A DNA stretch of 64,000 nucleotides from Hymenobacter sp. BRD67 (GCF_013256425.1 NZ_CP053904.1:1240001-1304000); one strand, 5' to 3'; shown: positions 1 to 8,441, counted from the stretch's first letter. A program made the numbers and translations. Notes: generated by a model not told the origin, from the letters alone.

Positions 1-473
1 TTGCACACCCGCACCATAGCCCGCGCGTACGGGCCGTACGAGGTGCGGCACAGCGGCACCTGGTTCAGGATGGCCGCCCCGTCCACGAGCCAGCCCACGC
101 AGCCCATATCAGCCCAGCTCAGGGTGGGGTAGTTGAAGATGCTGCTGTACTTGGCCTTGCCCGAGTGCAGGTCGGCCAGCATCTGCTCGCGCGAGGTGCC
201 CAGCGTTTCGGCGGCGCTGTAGAGGTAGAGGCCGTGGCCTGCCTCGTCCTGCACCTTGGCCAGCAAAATGGACTTGCGCTTGAGCGAAGGGGCGCGGGTT
301 ATCCAGTTGCCTTCGGGCAGCATACCCACCAGCTCGGAGTGCGCGTGTTGCGAAATCTGCCGGATGAGGGTCTTGCGATACGCCTCAGGCATCCAGTCTT
401 TGGGCTCGATGCGGATGTCGGCGTCGATGCGGGCCTGAAATTGTTCTTCGGGGGTGGGAGCGAGCGTTTCCAT
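1..473 (-). CDS. paaA: 1,2-phenylacetyl-CoA epoxidase subunit PaaA (partial, 3' end outside window)
   Basis: Only the first 157 residues are in the window; the gene runs off the left edge. PaaA is the catalytic di-iron subunit of the multicomponent monooxygenase that epoxidises the ring of phenylacetyl-CoA. The visible part includes the family stretches [34 protein letters not shown] and [20 protein letters not shown], the last holding an E and H of the iron site. The ATG at 471-473 fits the family N-terminus. It lies downstream of paaE and paaK on the same strand and has its own promoter and operator (487-523). The usual order would place paaB, C and D beyond the edge. Confidence 0.93.
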   Translation of the reverse strand, partial: METLAPTPEEQFQARIDADIRIEPKDWMPEAYRKTLIRQISQHAHSELVGMLPEGNWITRAPSLKRKSILLAKVQDEAGHGLYLYSAAETLGTSREQMLADLHSGKAKYSSIFNYPTLSWADMGCVGWLVDGAAILNQVPLCRTSYGPYARAMVRVC

Positions 474-486
474 GAGCGGATAACAA

Positions 487-523
487 AAACTAACGAGTGT
501 TAGTTTAGCGTAAGACAAAAGTA
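487..523 (-). promoter_or_regulatory. paaA promoter with PaaR-like palindromic operator
   Basis: An 8-4-8 inverted repeat (aaactaac, gagt, gttagttt) occupies 487-506. The inner 14 bp at 490-503 match CNAACGNNCGTTNG, which I recall as the consensus for the TetR-family phenylacetate repressor PaaR, with one mismatch. On the minus strand a TACTTTTG box at 523-516 fits the Bacteroidota -7 element TAnnTTTG. The operator would then sit over the transcription start. A second copy of the motif lies in front of paaK. Confidence 0.55.
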
Positions 524-532
524 ACTAGCAGC

Positions 533-550
533 GCGGACTTTGTAGTCCGC
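533..550. repeat. small hairpin, gcggact / agtccgc arms
   Basis: Seven-base inverted arms with a four-base loop lie between paaE and paaA. The same gcgcggactt...agtccgc words form the larger perfect hairpin at 13582-13640, so this is probably a member or half of a dispersed intergenic repeat. Confidence 0.45.
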
Positions 551-592
551 AGCTGGTCGTTCAGCGGCAGCCGGCAAAGGCGGCGCTAGTAC

Positions 593-1666
593 CTACTGGT
601 CAAAATCTACCGTGACCTCCGGCGTAGTAGGCCGGGCCTGGCAGGTCAGGACATAGCCTTTGGCTATTTCATCGGCTGAGAGCGAATAGTTTACGTCCAT
701 GGCGGTGGTGCCGCTCGTCACGCGGGCCAGGCAGGTGCTGCACATCCCGTTTTTGCACGAGTAGGGCGCATCGATACCGGCGGCCAGCGCCGCGTCGAGC
801 ACGGTATCGCCGTAATACGACATGTCGAGGCGGTAAGCGCGGCCGTCGAGGCGCAGCGTAACCTGGCTTTTCTGGTCGTCTTCGCCCGCGGCGCGGCGCG
901 GGGCGGCTTTCGCCGTGGCACTGCCCGCCGAGGCAAATAGCTCAAAGTGAATATTCCCCGACGCGACGCCGGCCTCCGTCAGCGCCTGCTGCACGCCGTG
1001 AATCATCTCTTCGGGACCGCAGATAAACGCCTCGTCGAGCTGACTGGCCGGGATGAGCTGGCGCAGCAGCTGGGCCGTCTTGGCGTAGTCTACCCGCCCA
1101 AAAAACAGGTCGCTCTCGCCCTGCTCGCGGCTCAGGATGTGGAACACGCTCAGCCGGCCCAGAAATTTATTCTTCAGTCCCTCAATCTGTTCCTTGAAAA
1201 TAATGGAGTTGCGTCCCCGGTTGCCGTACACCAGATACACGTGGCTGCCCGGCTCGGTCAGCAGCACTGTGCGGGCAATGCTGAGCAGGGGCGTGATGCC
1301 GCTGCCGGCCGCAAACAGCGCGTAGCGCTTGGTGTGGCTGGGGTGCAGGGCAGGGGTGAAGCGGCCCTGCGGCGGCAGCACGTCGAGGGTGTCGCCGGGG
1401 TGCAGGCCCTCCACGGCCAGGGTGGAGAAGCGGCCCTCAGGCACCTTCTTGATGGCCACCCGCCATTCATCATCCAGCGGACTGCTGCAAATGGAGTAGC
1501 TGCGCCGTAAGTCTTCGCCCTGGTGCTCGCGGCGCAGGGTCAGGTACTGGCCGGGCAGGTAGCGAAACGTTTCGCGCAGCCCGGCCGGCACCTCGAAGGC
1601 CAGCGACACGCAATCGGGCGTTTCGCGGGTGATGCTCTTGATTTTTAAGGTATGAAAGCGGCTCAT
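593..1666 (-). CDS. paaE: phenylacetyl-CoA epoxidase reductase subunit PaaE
   Basis: This 357-residue protein is the NAD(P)H-dependent iron-sulfur flavoprotein that feeds electrons to the PaaA di-iron centre. The N-terminal FAD domain shows RRSYSICSSP, the nucleotide-binding domain shows FAAGSGITPLLSIA, and the C-terminal plant-type [2Fe-2S] domain shows CKNGMCSTC plus a final cysteine in VLTCQARP. Length and domain order match PaaE/PaaK reductases. It lies 119 nt upstream of paaA and downstream of paaK on the same strand. In many operons paaE is the last subunit gene; here it precedes paaA. Confidence 0.93.
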   Translation of the reverse strand: MSRFHTLKIKSITRETPDCVSLAFEVPAGLRETFRYLPGQYLTLRREHQGEDLRRSYSICSSPLDDEWRVAIKKVPEGRFSTLAVEGLHPGDTLDVLPPQGRFTPALHPSHTKRYALFAAGSGITPLLSIARTVLLTEPGSHVYLVYGNRGRNSIIFKEQIEGLKNKFLGRLSVFHILSREQGESDLFFGRVDYAKTAQLLRQLIPASQLDEAFICGPEEMIHGVQQALTEAGVASGNIHFELFASAGSATAKAAPRRAAGEDDQKSQVTLRLDGRAYRLDMSYYGDTVLDAALAAGIDAPYSCKNGMCSTCLARVTSGTTAMDVNYSLSADEIAKGYVLTCQARPTTPEVTVDFDQ

Positions 1667-1691
1667 CTACAAATACTTAATCTATAATACT

Positions 1692-1789
1692 CGTTGGTCA
1701 TGCGGAGCGGAGCATCTCGCGAACTGACGTTAGAGTTACTAACCCAATGACGCGAACGAGATGCTTCGCTGCGCTCTCCATGACCAACG
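1692..1789. repeat. about 100-bp imperfect inverted-repeat element (copy 1)
   Basis: The outer arms cgttggtcatg and catgaccaacg enclose subterminal words gcggagcggagcatctcg and cgagatgcttcgctgcgctc that are also roughly inverted. The centre contains gttagagtt. The element at 41572-41680 has the same architecture and shared words (gtcatg, agcatctc, agagatgcttc, tagagtt). It has no coding capacity. It sits between paaK and paaE. Confidence 0.6.
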
Positions 1790-1801
1790 TTTTCTGATTC
1801 T

Positions 1802-3150
1802 TTACTTCAGCTCGCGCAAGTCCTTCACCCGGCTCAGCTTGCCGCCCTCGCTGCGCGGCAATTGCCCGCAGCCCAGCAGCTGTACCCGCATGCTGAGGCC
1901 GATATTGTCCTTTATTTTCTTGGCAAACAGGCCCTGGAGCTGGCGCAGGCTGTCGTGCTGCTGCACGTGCTCGGCGGTGAGGGGGGTGGTGGCCAGTCCC
2001 AGCTCGCGCAGCAGGGGCTCAGCTACTTCTACGCTTACTTCCACTTCGTCGAGGCTGCCGCGCCGGGTGGCCACCACCTGGTAGTAGGGGCTGACGTGGG
2101 CCAGCTGGCTGATGATATCCTCGACCTGCGTGGGGAAGAAATTCACCCCCGAATGATGAGCATATCGTCGGCGCGGCCCCGAATCGGGCCCATTTTTACG
2201 TGGGTGCGCTTCACCGAGTGGTCGTAGTAGATGTTGGTGATGTCGCCCGTCCAGTAGCGCAGAATGGGCATGGCTTTTTTGGTGAGTGTGCTGAAAACCA
2301 GCACGCCCAGCTCGCCCTCCGCCACCGGCTCGCCGGTGTCCTTGTCTACCACCTCGGGGTAAAAATGGTCTTCCCAGATGTAGCTGCCGGTGCCGCGCTC
2401 GTCCACGTCTTCCTGCGAGATACCGGGGCCGAGTATCTCGCTCAGGCCATATATATTGGTGGCCGCTACGTGCAGCCCGGCCTGCACCTGCTGGCGGATG
2501 GCCTCAGTCCAGGGCTCGGCGCCGAGTACGGCCAGCTTCAGGTTGATGGCTTCCGGGGCTATGCCGCGCCGCTGCAGCTCCTCGGCCAGCACCTGGGCGT
2601 AGGAGGGCGTAGCGCAGATGATTTCGGGCCGGAAATCCTGCAAAAGCTGTAGCTGCCGGTCGGTGCTGCCGCCCGATACCGGAATCACGGTCAGCCCCAG
2701 CTTCTCGGCACCGTAGTGAATGCCCAGGCCGCCCGTAAACAGGCCGTAGCCGTAGGCATTCTGCAGCTTCATGCCCGGCTGGCAGCCGGCTGCTGCCAGC
2801 GAGCGGGCCACTACCTCGGCGAAAATACCCAGGTCGCCGGCCGTGTAGCCTACCACCGTGGCCTTGCCCGTGGTACCGCTGGAGCAATGCAGCCGCGCCA
2901 CCTCCGCTTCGGGCACGGCAAACAGGCCGAAGGGGTAGTTGTCCCGAAAATCCGTTTTCTTAGTGAAGCCCAGCTTGGGTAAGTCTGCCAGCCCCTGGAA
3001 CGTGGCCGGATTAATACCCGCCTCGGCAAACTTGCGCTGGTAAAATGGCACCCGCGCCGCCAGGTAAGCGACCTGCTCCTGAAGGCGGACGTTTTGCAAC
3101 GCCCGCAGCTGCGGCAGCGGAAGCCGCTCAATTTCGGGTTGAAAAAGCAT
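1802..3150 (-). CDS. paaK: phenylacetate-CoA ligase PaaK (apparent single-base frameshift)
   Basis: PaaK is the AMP-forming ligase that makes phenylacetyl-CoA, the first step of the paa pathway. Frame one runs from ATG 3150 to RADDMLIIRG. The next frame resumes immediately with VNFFPTQVEDII, the family's uninterrupted continuation. The break lies in a C run at 2146-2150. One added base restores a 449-residue protein, close to the usual PaaK length. The AMP-binding loop SSGTTGKATVVGYT and YGLSEILGPG are visible. A sequencing indel is more likely than true inactivation, because the remainder shows no decay. Confidence 0.88.
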
Positions 3151-3187
3151 GAGTGCGGAGAGCTGAGGGATGGGAAGCTTCTGGTTG

Positions 3188-3208
3188 CAAAACTAACAAA
3201 CGTTTGTT
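3188..3208 (-). promoter_or_regulatory. paaK promoter overlapping a PaaR-like operator
   Basis: A perfect 14-bp palindrome, aacaaacgtttgtt, lies at 3195-3208. The overlapping window 3193-3206 matches CNAACGNNCGTTNG with one mismatch. On the minus strand TAGTTTTG (3195-3188) fits the TAnnTTTG -7 box and abuts the operator. This is the second copy of the motif seen before paaA, which suggests one TetR-type repressor controls both. No paaR gene lies in the window. Confidence 0.55.
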
Positions 3209-3364
3209 GTCAATGATAGCAAAAAGTAAATTTTCTTTAAGTTGCTGGGGTGTTCTGACGTATATTTATTAAATATATTTATTTTACTATGTTAATCAAT
3301 TATTTCCTTTACTTCGTACTGGATGCTACTTTTAGCTGCCGGCCGCTGGTGTTCGGCACTACTT

Positions 3365-4153
3365 ATGAAAAAGCAGCTTATTCTGTTGGTGCTGGCCTCC
3401 CTGTGTTTGTTTCTGGCAGGTAGTAAAGTGATGGCCCGTTCCGCGGGCCCTCGCCCGGCTTATTTTGAGCTAAAAATCTACCACCTGAAAACTGCCCGGC
3501 AGGAAGCGCTGGTCGATAGCTTTTTACGGCAGCAGTACCTGCCAGCTATGCGCGCGGCCGGCCTCCCGACCATCGGCGTTTTTAAGCCGATTGGCAACGA
3601 CACGGCGGCCGACAGAAGGATTTACGTTTTCACGCCCTTTGCATCGTTGAAGCAGTGGGAAAGCGTGGCCCGGGAAACGGCCCCCAAACTGCTGGCCGCC
3701 GGCGGCAGCTACGAAAATGCCCCTTACACCAGCCCCGCCTATGGGCGGCAGCAAACCATCTTCCTAAAGGCTTTCGACGAGATGCCCGCTCTTACTGCCC
3801 CTAAACTCGACGCGCCCCCCAGCGAGCGGGTATATGAGCTGCGCAGCTACGAAGGCGCCAGCGAAAAGCTGTTCCGCACCAAAGTGCGGATGTTTAACGC
3901 CGGTGGCGAAATCAGGCTGTTCGACCGCCTGGGCTTTAATGGCATCTTCTACGGCGAGGTAGTTTTTGGCTCCAAAATGCCAAACCTAATGTATATGACT
4001 TCTTTCAACAGTATGCCTGACCGTGAGGCGCACTGGAAAGCCTTCAGCAGCGACCCCGAATGGCTGAGGCTAAAGGCTCTGCCCCAGTACCAGCACAACG
4101 TGTCGCATACCGACATCACATTTCTGCGTCCGACAGCCTATTCAGGCTTATAG
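3365..4153 (+). CDS. NIPSNAP-family secreted protein
   Basis: The 262-residue product starts with a signal peptide (MKKQLILLVLASLCLFLAG). The second half carries a NIPSNAP-like ferredoxin-fold segment with VYELRSYEG, FYGEVVFGSKMPNLMYMTSF and HWKAFSSDPEWL. The first half is a weaker repeat of the fold (YFELKIYHLKT, VFTPFASLKQWE). The start at 3365 was preferred over an in-frame upstream ATG at 3323 because it begins the signal peptide. The molecular role of the family is unknown. It may be unrelated to the divergent paa genes. Its 3' end overlaps the convergent TMEM175-like gene by 6 nt. Confidence 0.85.
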   Translation: MKKQLILLVLASLCLFLAGSKVMARSAGPRPAYFELKIYHLKTARQEALVDSFLRQQYLPAMRAAGLPTIGVFKPIGNDTAADRRIYVFTPFASLKQWESVARETAPKLLAAGGSYENAPYTSPAYGRQQTIFLKAFDEMPALTAPKLDAPPSERVYELRSYEGASEKLFRTKVRMFNAGGEIRLFDRLGFNGIFYGEVVFGSKMPNLMYMTSFNSMPDREAHWKAFSSDPEWLRLKALPQYQHNVSHTDITFLRPTAYSGL

Positions 4154-4753
4154 CTGGTTTTGTGCTTCGGGTTTCGGGTGGTCTTGCAGCACCCGCTCAA
4201 TGCGCGGGTCGGGCACCAGCCACATGAGGGCCACGGCCACGTAGGCGGCCCCGGCCAGCCAGGGCAGCACAAAGCTGCTGCCGATGCCGGCGCCGTAGAG
4301 CACCAGCGAGACCTTACCCTTCCAGTCGTGCCCCAGGGCGTGGGCCAGCGGCGAGGCGGGGCCATTGACGGCAATCAGGCAGTTTTGCAGCATAAAATAC
4401 GCGATGCCCGAGCCCAGCAGCACTACCCCATACACGGCCAGCGTGGCCGGGGCAAAGTGATTTTCCCCCATCCAGCCGGTGGCAAACGGCGTGAGCGAGA
4501 GCCAGAACAGCAGGTGCAGATTGGCCCACAGCACGCCGCCGCTAATCTGCCGGGCGCTGCTAAGCAGGTGATGGTGGTTGTTCCAATAAATGCCCACGTA
4601 AATAAAGCTCAGCACGTAGCTCAGGCAAATAGGCAGCAGCGGCTTCAGAGCCGTGAAATCATCGCCGTGCGGTACCTTAATCTCCAGCACCATGATAGTG
4701 AGGATAATAGCGAGTACACCATCGCTGAATGCCTCCAGGCGGCCTTTTTGCAT
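4148..4753 (-). CDS. TMEM175/DUF1211-family integral membrane protein, probable K+ channel
   Basis: About 201 residues from the ATG at 4753. The N-terminus GRLEAFSDGVLAIILTIMVLEIK carries the family FSD motif of the first pore helix. Six hydrophobic segments follow, consistent with the six-helix bacterial TMEM175 subunit that assembles into potassium-conducting tetramers. An upstream in-frame start at 4855 adds only a low-quality leader. The neighbours give no functional link. Family assignment is firm, but ion selectivity is inferred from characterised homologues. Confidence 0.85.
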   Translation of the reverse strand: MQKGRLEAFSDGVLAIILTIMVLEIKVPHGDDFTALKPLLPICLSYVLSFIYVGIYWNNHHHLLSSARQISGGVLWANLHLLFWLSLTPFATGWMGENHFAPATLAVYGVVLLGSGIAYFMLQNCLIAVNGPASPLAHALGHDWKGKVSLVLYGAGIGSSFVLPWLAGAAYVAVALMWLVPDPRIERVLQDHPKPEAQNQL

Positions 4754-5071
4754 AGAAGATAATTTTAGGCGTAAGGTACTAAGAGGGAGTAAACTAGAGC
4801 GGATTCCAACTCCGAGTACCGGGCGGGCTGCCGGGGTTGAGCCGGCTGTCCGCACCAGCCAATCTGTACCCCGACCCGACGATTAGCTGAGTACCTGCAC
4901 TGAGACAATACGTGGCGGCGGCATTCCGACTCGGGTGCCCGTAGCCCGCTCGAAACCAAGCTTCACTACCTTTTAGCTTAGCTTATCTTCGTTTTTATTT
5001 CTTGGTGCCAATTGCTTTCGGCCGCCTCAGAATTTCGGTGCTATCAACGCAACAATTCAAGTTCCTACGCC
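4754..5071. other. non-coding spacer with an imperfect direct repeat
   Basis: No credible gene lies between the divergent TMEM175-like and glycosyltransferase genes. Two related stretches near 4801-4830 and 4921-4950 share attcc-actc-g-gt-cc in the same orientation, so this may hold decayed duplicated sequence. No clear promoter was seen. Confidence 0.4.
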
Positions 5072-5953
5072 ATGCGACTTCTATACTTAGTATTTGGTAA
5101 TACTATACAGAACCATTTCCAGGCTAATTTTTCCATCTTGTCATTTTTAAGAAAAAACAGCCATTTTCTAACTGGCATTACAGTTATTACTGATGCCCCT
5201 GATTTGTATCAGCACCTGGCATCGATTGTAACCGTGCAGGCAATACCGGCCGCTACCCTTCAGGAATGGCAAGGGAAATTTAAGTTCTTTTGGCGGGTTA
5301 AGATTAAGGCGTTGGAATATACGGCGCAGCAGTATGCGGGAGAGCATATTATCTATTTAGATACCGATACTTTTCTGCATGGCTCATTGAGCTACCTTAG
5401 CCAGGAGTTGGCTAATGGAGTGGCGTTCATGCACGAAGTAGAAGGCGCCTTGAGTAGCCTTGCCAGTAAGACGGAGCGCCGCATGTGGCAGCAGGTTAAA
5501 GACCGGTCTTTTGGGGGTATCACCATGCATAAGCAGCTTTCTATGTGGAACGCGGGGGTGGTTGGCATCCCTGCCTCACAAAATATGGCCGCAATTAAGT
5601 TAGCGCTGAGCATCTGCGACGAGCTATGCGAGCAGCAGGTTACCCCGCGGCTCATCGAGCAGTTTGCGTTATCCGTAGCGTTGCATGAGACTTACCCGCT
5701 TCACGAGGCAAGACCTTATATCGGACATTACTGGAGTACCAAAGCGGAGTGGAATAGCGTCATTAGTACCTTTTTTCTGGAATCACACCTTAGAAATCGT
5801 ACGGCCGATGAAGAAGTAGCTGCTTTAACTAAGTTTGATTATCGGCAGATGCCAATTAAAAAGAAAGTTCGCAGTACCCAAGCCAGGCTAAACAGCTTGG
5901 TCAGCATGGTTTTTCCTCCCAAGCAAATCGAATTTATCAGCCCTAAAGCTTAG
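5072..5953 (+). CDS. putative GT-A-fold glycosyltransferase
   Basis: A 293-residue protein with no signal peptide. A DxD motif in HIIYLDTDTFLHG (residues 97-99) after a Rossmann-like start (MRLLYLVFGN) is typical of nucleotide-sugar-binding, metal-dependent GT-A transferases such as family 8. A later SMWNAGVVGIP fits the acceptor region of the same fold. ATG 5072 was chosen because the upstream extension to 5012 is not protein-like. The donor and acceptor cannot be read from the sequence, and there is no neighbouring polysaccharide cluster. Confidence 0.65.
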   Translation: MRLLYLVFGNTIQNHFQANFSILSFLRKNSHFLTGITVITDAPDLYQHLASIVTVQAIPAATLQEWQGKFKFFWRVKIKALEYTAQQYAGEHIIYLDTDTFLHGSLSYLSQELANGVAFMHEVEGALSSLASKTERRMWQQVKDRSFGGITMHKQLSMWNAGVVGIPASQNMAAIKLALSICDELCEQQVTPRLIEQFALSVALHETYPLHEARPYIGHYWSTKAEWNSVISTFFLESHLRNRTADEEVAALTKFDYRQMPIKKKVRSTQARLNSLVSMVFPPKQIEFISPKA

Positions 5954-6158
5954 GGCTGTTAGGCACTTACCCACCAGTAGAGGCAGTTTTTTCTACTGGT
6001 TCCTGCGGCCGGCTGCCTGCGCGGCCCGGCAGTGCCTGCAACTGGTAGTGCCTGGCAGTGAGCAGCTCGCAGCACGAAAAAAAGCAGCCCCATAGCTAGC
6101 ATTGAAGGAAATAATACGAATAGTTTTCAGCGCTCGGGTACTTTTTTTAATATATGTC

Positions 6159-6175
6159 GTATGTTTGCGTCATAC
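6159..6175 (+). promoter_or_regulatory. arsR promoter with overlapping inverted repeat
   Basis: TATGTTTG at 6160-6167 matches the Bacteroidota -7 box TAnnTTTG, 22 nt before the arsR ATG. An inverted repeat (gtatg, 7 nt, catac) spans 6159-6175 and covers this box. That is the expected position for an autoregulatory ArsR operator. The arms are short, so the operator is tentative. Confidence 0.45.
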
Positions 6176-6189
6176 ATTATTCTGTAGCG

Positions 6190-6540
6190 ATGACATACGC
6201 CAAAACCGCCCCTTTCACCGATGAGCAGCAGCAACTGGCACGGGTAGCCAAGGCCTTGGCACACCCGGCGCGGGTGGCCATCATTCAGCTGCTGGCCAGC
6301 AGGCAAACCTGCATCTCGGGCGATATCGCCGCTGAGCTGCCCCTCGCGCGCACTACCGTGTCGCAGCACTTGCAGGAGTTGAAAGCGCTGGATTTGATTC
6401 GCGGCGAAATCGACGGACTAATGGTTTGTTATTGCCTAAATACCAGCTTATTGCAGCAGGTGCAGCAGCAGTTCGCGGGCTTCTTTGCCGCTGCGGTTGC
6501 CAGCCCGGCGTGCGGCCCCGGCGAGGCCTGCGGCTGCTAG
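6190..6540 (+). CDS. arsR: ArsR-family metalloregulator
   Basis: The 116-residue winged-helix repressor shows [16 protein letters not shown] and a recognition helix in [19 protein letters not shown]. Cysteines in [10 protein letters not shown] and a C-terminal cluster (CGPGEACGC) are candidate As(III) ligands. It would repress the downstream operon until arsenite binds. ATG 6190 was chosen over 6154, which falls within the promoter. It is the first gene of arsR-arsI-arsN-(acr3)-arsC. Confidence 0.9.
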   Translation: MTYAKTAPFTDEQQQLARVAKALAHPARVAIIQLLASRQTCISGDIAAELPLARTTVSQHLQELKALDLIRGEIDGLMVCYCLNTSLLQQVQQQFAGFFAAAVASPACGPGEACGC

Positions 6541-6573
6541 TCTTAACTCTCACCTTCTTAAGCTTTTGTCGTC

Positions 6574-7116
6574 ATGGATAACGCTGTTTTTCCCCGGATG
6601 CACGTCTCGCTGTACGTGTCTGACCTGGCCGCTACGGTCAATTTTTACACGGCTTTCTTTGGGCAGCCGGCAGCCAAAATCCGGCGCGGCTACGCCAAGT
6701 ACGTCCTCGACAAGCCCTCGCTCATTATCTCGTTTGTGGAGAACGCGGGGCGGGTAGCCAGCAACTTCGGGCACCTGGGCTTCCAGGTCGAAACCGTGCA
6801 GGAGCTGGACGAGCGCCTCGCCACCGCCCGCCAGGCAGGATTGGTGCAGCGCGAAGAAATGGGCACCAGCTGCTGCTATGCCAAGCAAGACAAGTTCTGG
6901 GTCAACGACCCCGACGGCGTGGAGTGGGAAGTCTATTATTTCCACGAAGACGCGGAGTTCAACGACCCGCGCTACCAGGCCGAATACGACCAGGCCGGGG
7001 CGGCCGGGCAGTGCTGCATTGCGCCGGCCGCCCCGGCCGAGCTACACCAGGCCGCGCCCATGCCGTTTGTACTGGCCGAAGCGCCGGCCTGCACGCCGGG
7101 CGGTGGGTGCTGCTAA
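6574..7116 (+). CDS. arsI: ArsI/CadI-family dioxygenase, probable C-As lyase
   Basis: The 180-residue vicinal-oxygen-chelate protein starts with MHVSLYVSDLAATVNFYTAFF. It carries the vicinal cysteine pair in GTSCCYAKQDKFWV (C100-C101) and candidate metal ligands H67 (NFGHLGF) and E117 (DPDGVEWEV). Characterised ArsI enzymes cleave the carbon-arsenic bond of methylarsenite and related organoarsenicals; related CadI proteins are cadmium-induced. A C-terminal tail adds GQCC and PGGGCC, extra thiols not needed for the fold. It lies 33 nt after arsR and is probably co-transcribed. Confidence 0.85.
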   Translation: MDNAVFPRMHVSLYVSDLAATVNFYTAFFGQPAAKIRRGYAKYVLDKPSLIISFVENAGRVASNFGHLGFQVETVQELDERLATARQAGLVQREEMGTSCCYAKQDKFWVNDPDGVEWEVYYFHEDAEFNDPRYQAEYDQAGAAGQCCIAPAAPAELHQAAPMPFVLAEAPACTPGGGCC

Positions 7117-7142
7117 TTGGTTTTACTTATAGTAATAATACT

Positions 7143-7637
7143 ATGTTATTGCAGCCGCTGACTGCCGCGCACTGGCCGCAGGTCCGGGCCATTTACCAGC
7201 AAGGTATTGCTACTGGCCATGCCACCTTCCAAACCGAAGCGCCTGCCTGGGAGGAATGGGATAGCAGCCACCTGGCCCACAGCCGGTTGGTGGCGCTCGA
7301 CGAAGCAACGGGCCAGGTGCTGGGCTGGGCCGCGCTCACCTCCGTATCGGGCCGCTGCGTGTACGCCGGTGTGGCCGAAGTAAGCGTGTACGTAGCCGCC
7401 GAAGCCCGGGGCCAAGGCGTGGGCCGGCAGCTGCTGGCCGCCCTCGTGGCCGGGGCCGAAGCCCAGGGCCTGTGGATGCTGCAGGCCGGTATCTTCCCCG
7501 AAAATGGGGCCAGTGTGCGGCTGCACGAGGCGGCCGGCTTTCGGGTGGTGGGCCGCCGCGAGCGCATCGGCCGCCTGGCCGGCGTGTGGCGCGATACGCT
7601 GCTGCTGGAGCGGCGTAGCGGGCTGGTTGGGGTATAA
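7143..7637 (+). CDS. GNAT acetyltransferase, ArsN/phosphinothricin-acetyltransferase type
   Basis: 164 residues from ATG 7143. The acetyl-CoA loop is in VAAEARGQGVGRQLLAALV, and IFPENGASVRLHEAAGFRVVG is typical of the phosphinothricin/ArsN branch. In ars operons ArsN1-type enzymes acetylate glutamate-like organoarsenicals such as arsinothricin. Here that role is inferred from sequence type and its place between arsI and arsC. The upstream extension to 6924 overlaps arsI out of frame and was rejected. Confidence 0.82.
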   Translation: MLLQPLTAAHWPQVRAIYQQGIATGHATFQTEAPAWEEWDSSHLAHSRLVALDEATGQVLGWAALTSVSGRCVYAGVAEVSVYVAAEARGQGVGRQLLAALVAGAEAQGLWMLQAGIFPENGASVRLHEAAGFRVVGRRERIGRLAGVWRDTLLLERRSGLVGV

Positions 7638-7652
7638 TATATCCTTTATACT

Positions 7653-7871
7653 ATGGGAGTTAACCCGCTAGCCCGGCCGCCCGGTGGGGCCGTAGCCGAT
7701 AAAAAGCTGTCGGGTCTCGACCGGGGCTTCACCCGCTGGATTTTCCTGGTTCACGGCCACCGGCAACAACTTCGAGCAGGCGTTATCGGCCCGCTGATTG
7801 AGGTGCCCGCGCTCATCGCGCTGGTGAAGGTCGCGTTCGGGCTGCGCCGGCGCTGGTACGGCGGCAAGTAG
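7653..7871 (+). pseudogene. ACR3 arsenite efflux permease remnant with large internal deletion
   Basis: The 72-codon frame begins like ACR3 transporters (PLARPPGGAVADKKLSGLDR, then WIFL). It ends like their C-terminus (VIGPLIEVPALIALVKVAFG). Full-length ACR3 has about 350 residues and ten membrane helices, so most of the protein is missing. Between the two ends a different frame reads FTATGNNFEQA, matching a conserved late helix of ACR3. At least two deletions therefore occurred, with frame changes. The result is accidentally open but cannot be a transporter. It lies between the acetyltransferase and arsC, the normal place for the efflux pump. Confidence 0.8.
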
Positions 7872-7890
7872 CAATTTTTTACTGTATAAT

Positions 7891-8388
7891 ATGAGCCTAA
7901 TGAATTCGCACCCCAAAAACATATTGGTGCTTTGCACCGGCAACTCGTGCCGCAGCCAGCTGCTGCACGGCTACCTCCAGCGATTGCTAGGTGAGAAAGC
8001 GCGCGTCTATTCGGCTGGGGTAGAGGTCCACGGCCTCAATCCCCGCGCCGTGCGCGTGATGGCCGAAGATGGCGTAAACATCAGCCAGCATACCAGCAAC
8101 CACGTGCAGGAGTATGCCCAGGTGCCTTTCGACTACGTGCTTACGGTGTGCGACCATGCCAATGAGGTGTGCCCGGTGTTTCCATCTCTCGCCAAAAAGC
8201 GGCACCATAACTTCCCCGACCCGGCCAAAGCTACCGGCAGCGAGGACGAGATACTGGCGCAGTTTCGGGCCGTGCGCGAGCAGGTAAAAGCCTACGCGCA
8301 GGCCTTTGTAGCGGAGGAGTTTGGTGGGGGAGAAGCGGAGCGGGAAGTTCCCGCAGCGGTACGCGGAGCGCAGCTTAGCCCGCAATAA
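7891..8388 (+). CDS. arsC: thioredoxin-coupled arsenate reductase
   Basis: A 165-residue low-molecular-weight phosphatase-fold protein. The P-loop CTGNSCRS starts at C15. Two further cysteines at C87 and C94 (VCDHANEVCP) reproduce the 72- and 7-residue spacing of the pI258-type C10-C82-C89 relay. It reduces arsenate to arsenite, which would normally be exported by the ACR3 pump, here broken. The last 25 residues are an unusual low-complexity tail. A strong terminator follows at once. Confidence 0.92.
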   Translation: MSLMNSHPKNILVLCTGNSCRSQLLHGYLQRLLGEKARVYSAGVEVHGLNPRAVRVMAEDGVNISQHTSNHVQEYAQVPFDYVLTVCDHANEVCPVFPSLAKKRHHNFPDPAKATGSEDEILAQFRAVREQVKAYAQAFVAEEFGGGEAEREVPAAVRGAQLSPQ

Positions 8389-8421
8389 AAACGCCAACCC
8401 GTTGCCGGGGTGGCGTTTTTT
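8385..8421. terminator. bidirectional Rho-independent terminator, arsC / katE
   Basis: The stem pairs aaaacgccaaccc with ggggtggcgtttt around a short loop. It is flanked by A and T runs on both sides, so it can serve convergent arsC and katE. Confidence 0.85.
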
Positions 8422-8441
8422 GCTGGTTCCTTTTTATGGAA

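Noticed and set aside
7881-7892. tataat before arsC as a sigma70-type -10 box
   Set aside because: Bacteroidota use TAnnTTTG; the AT-rich spacers between the ars genes make such matches likely by chance, and the genes are closely spaced.
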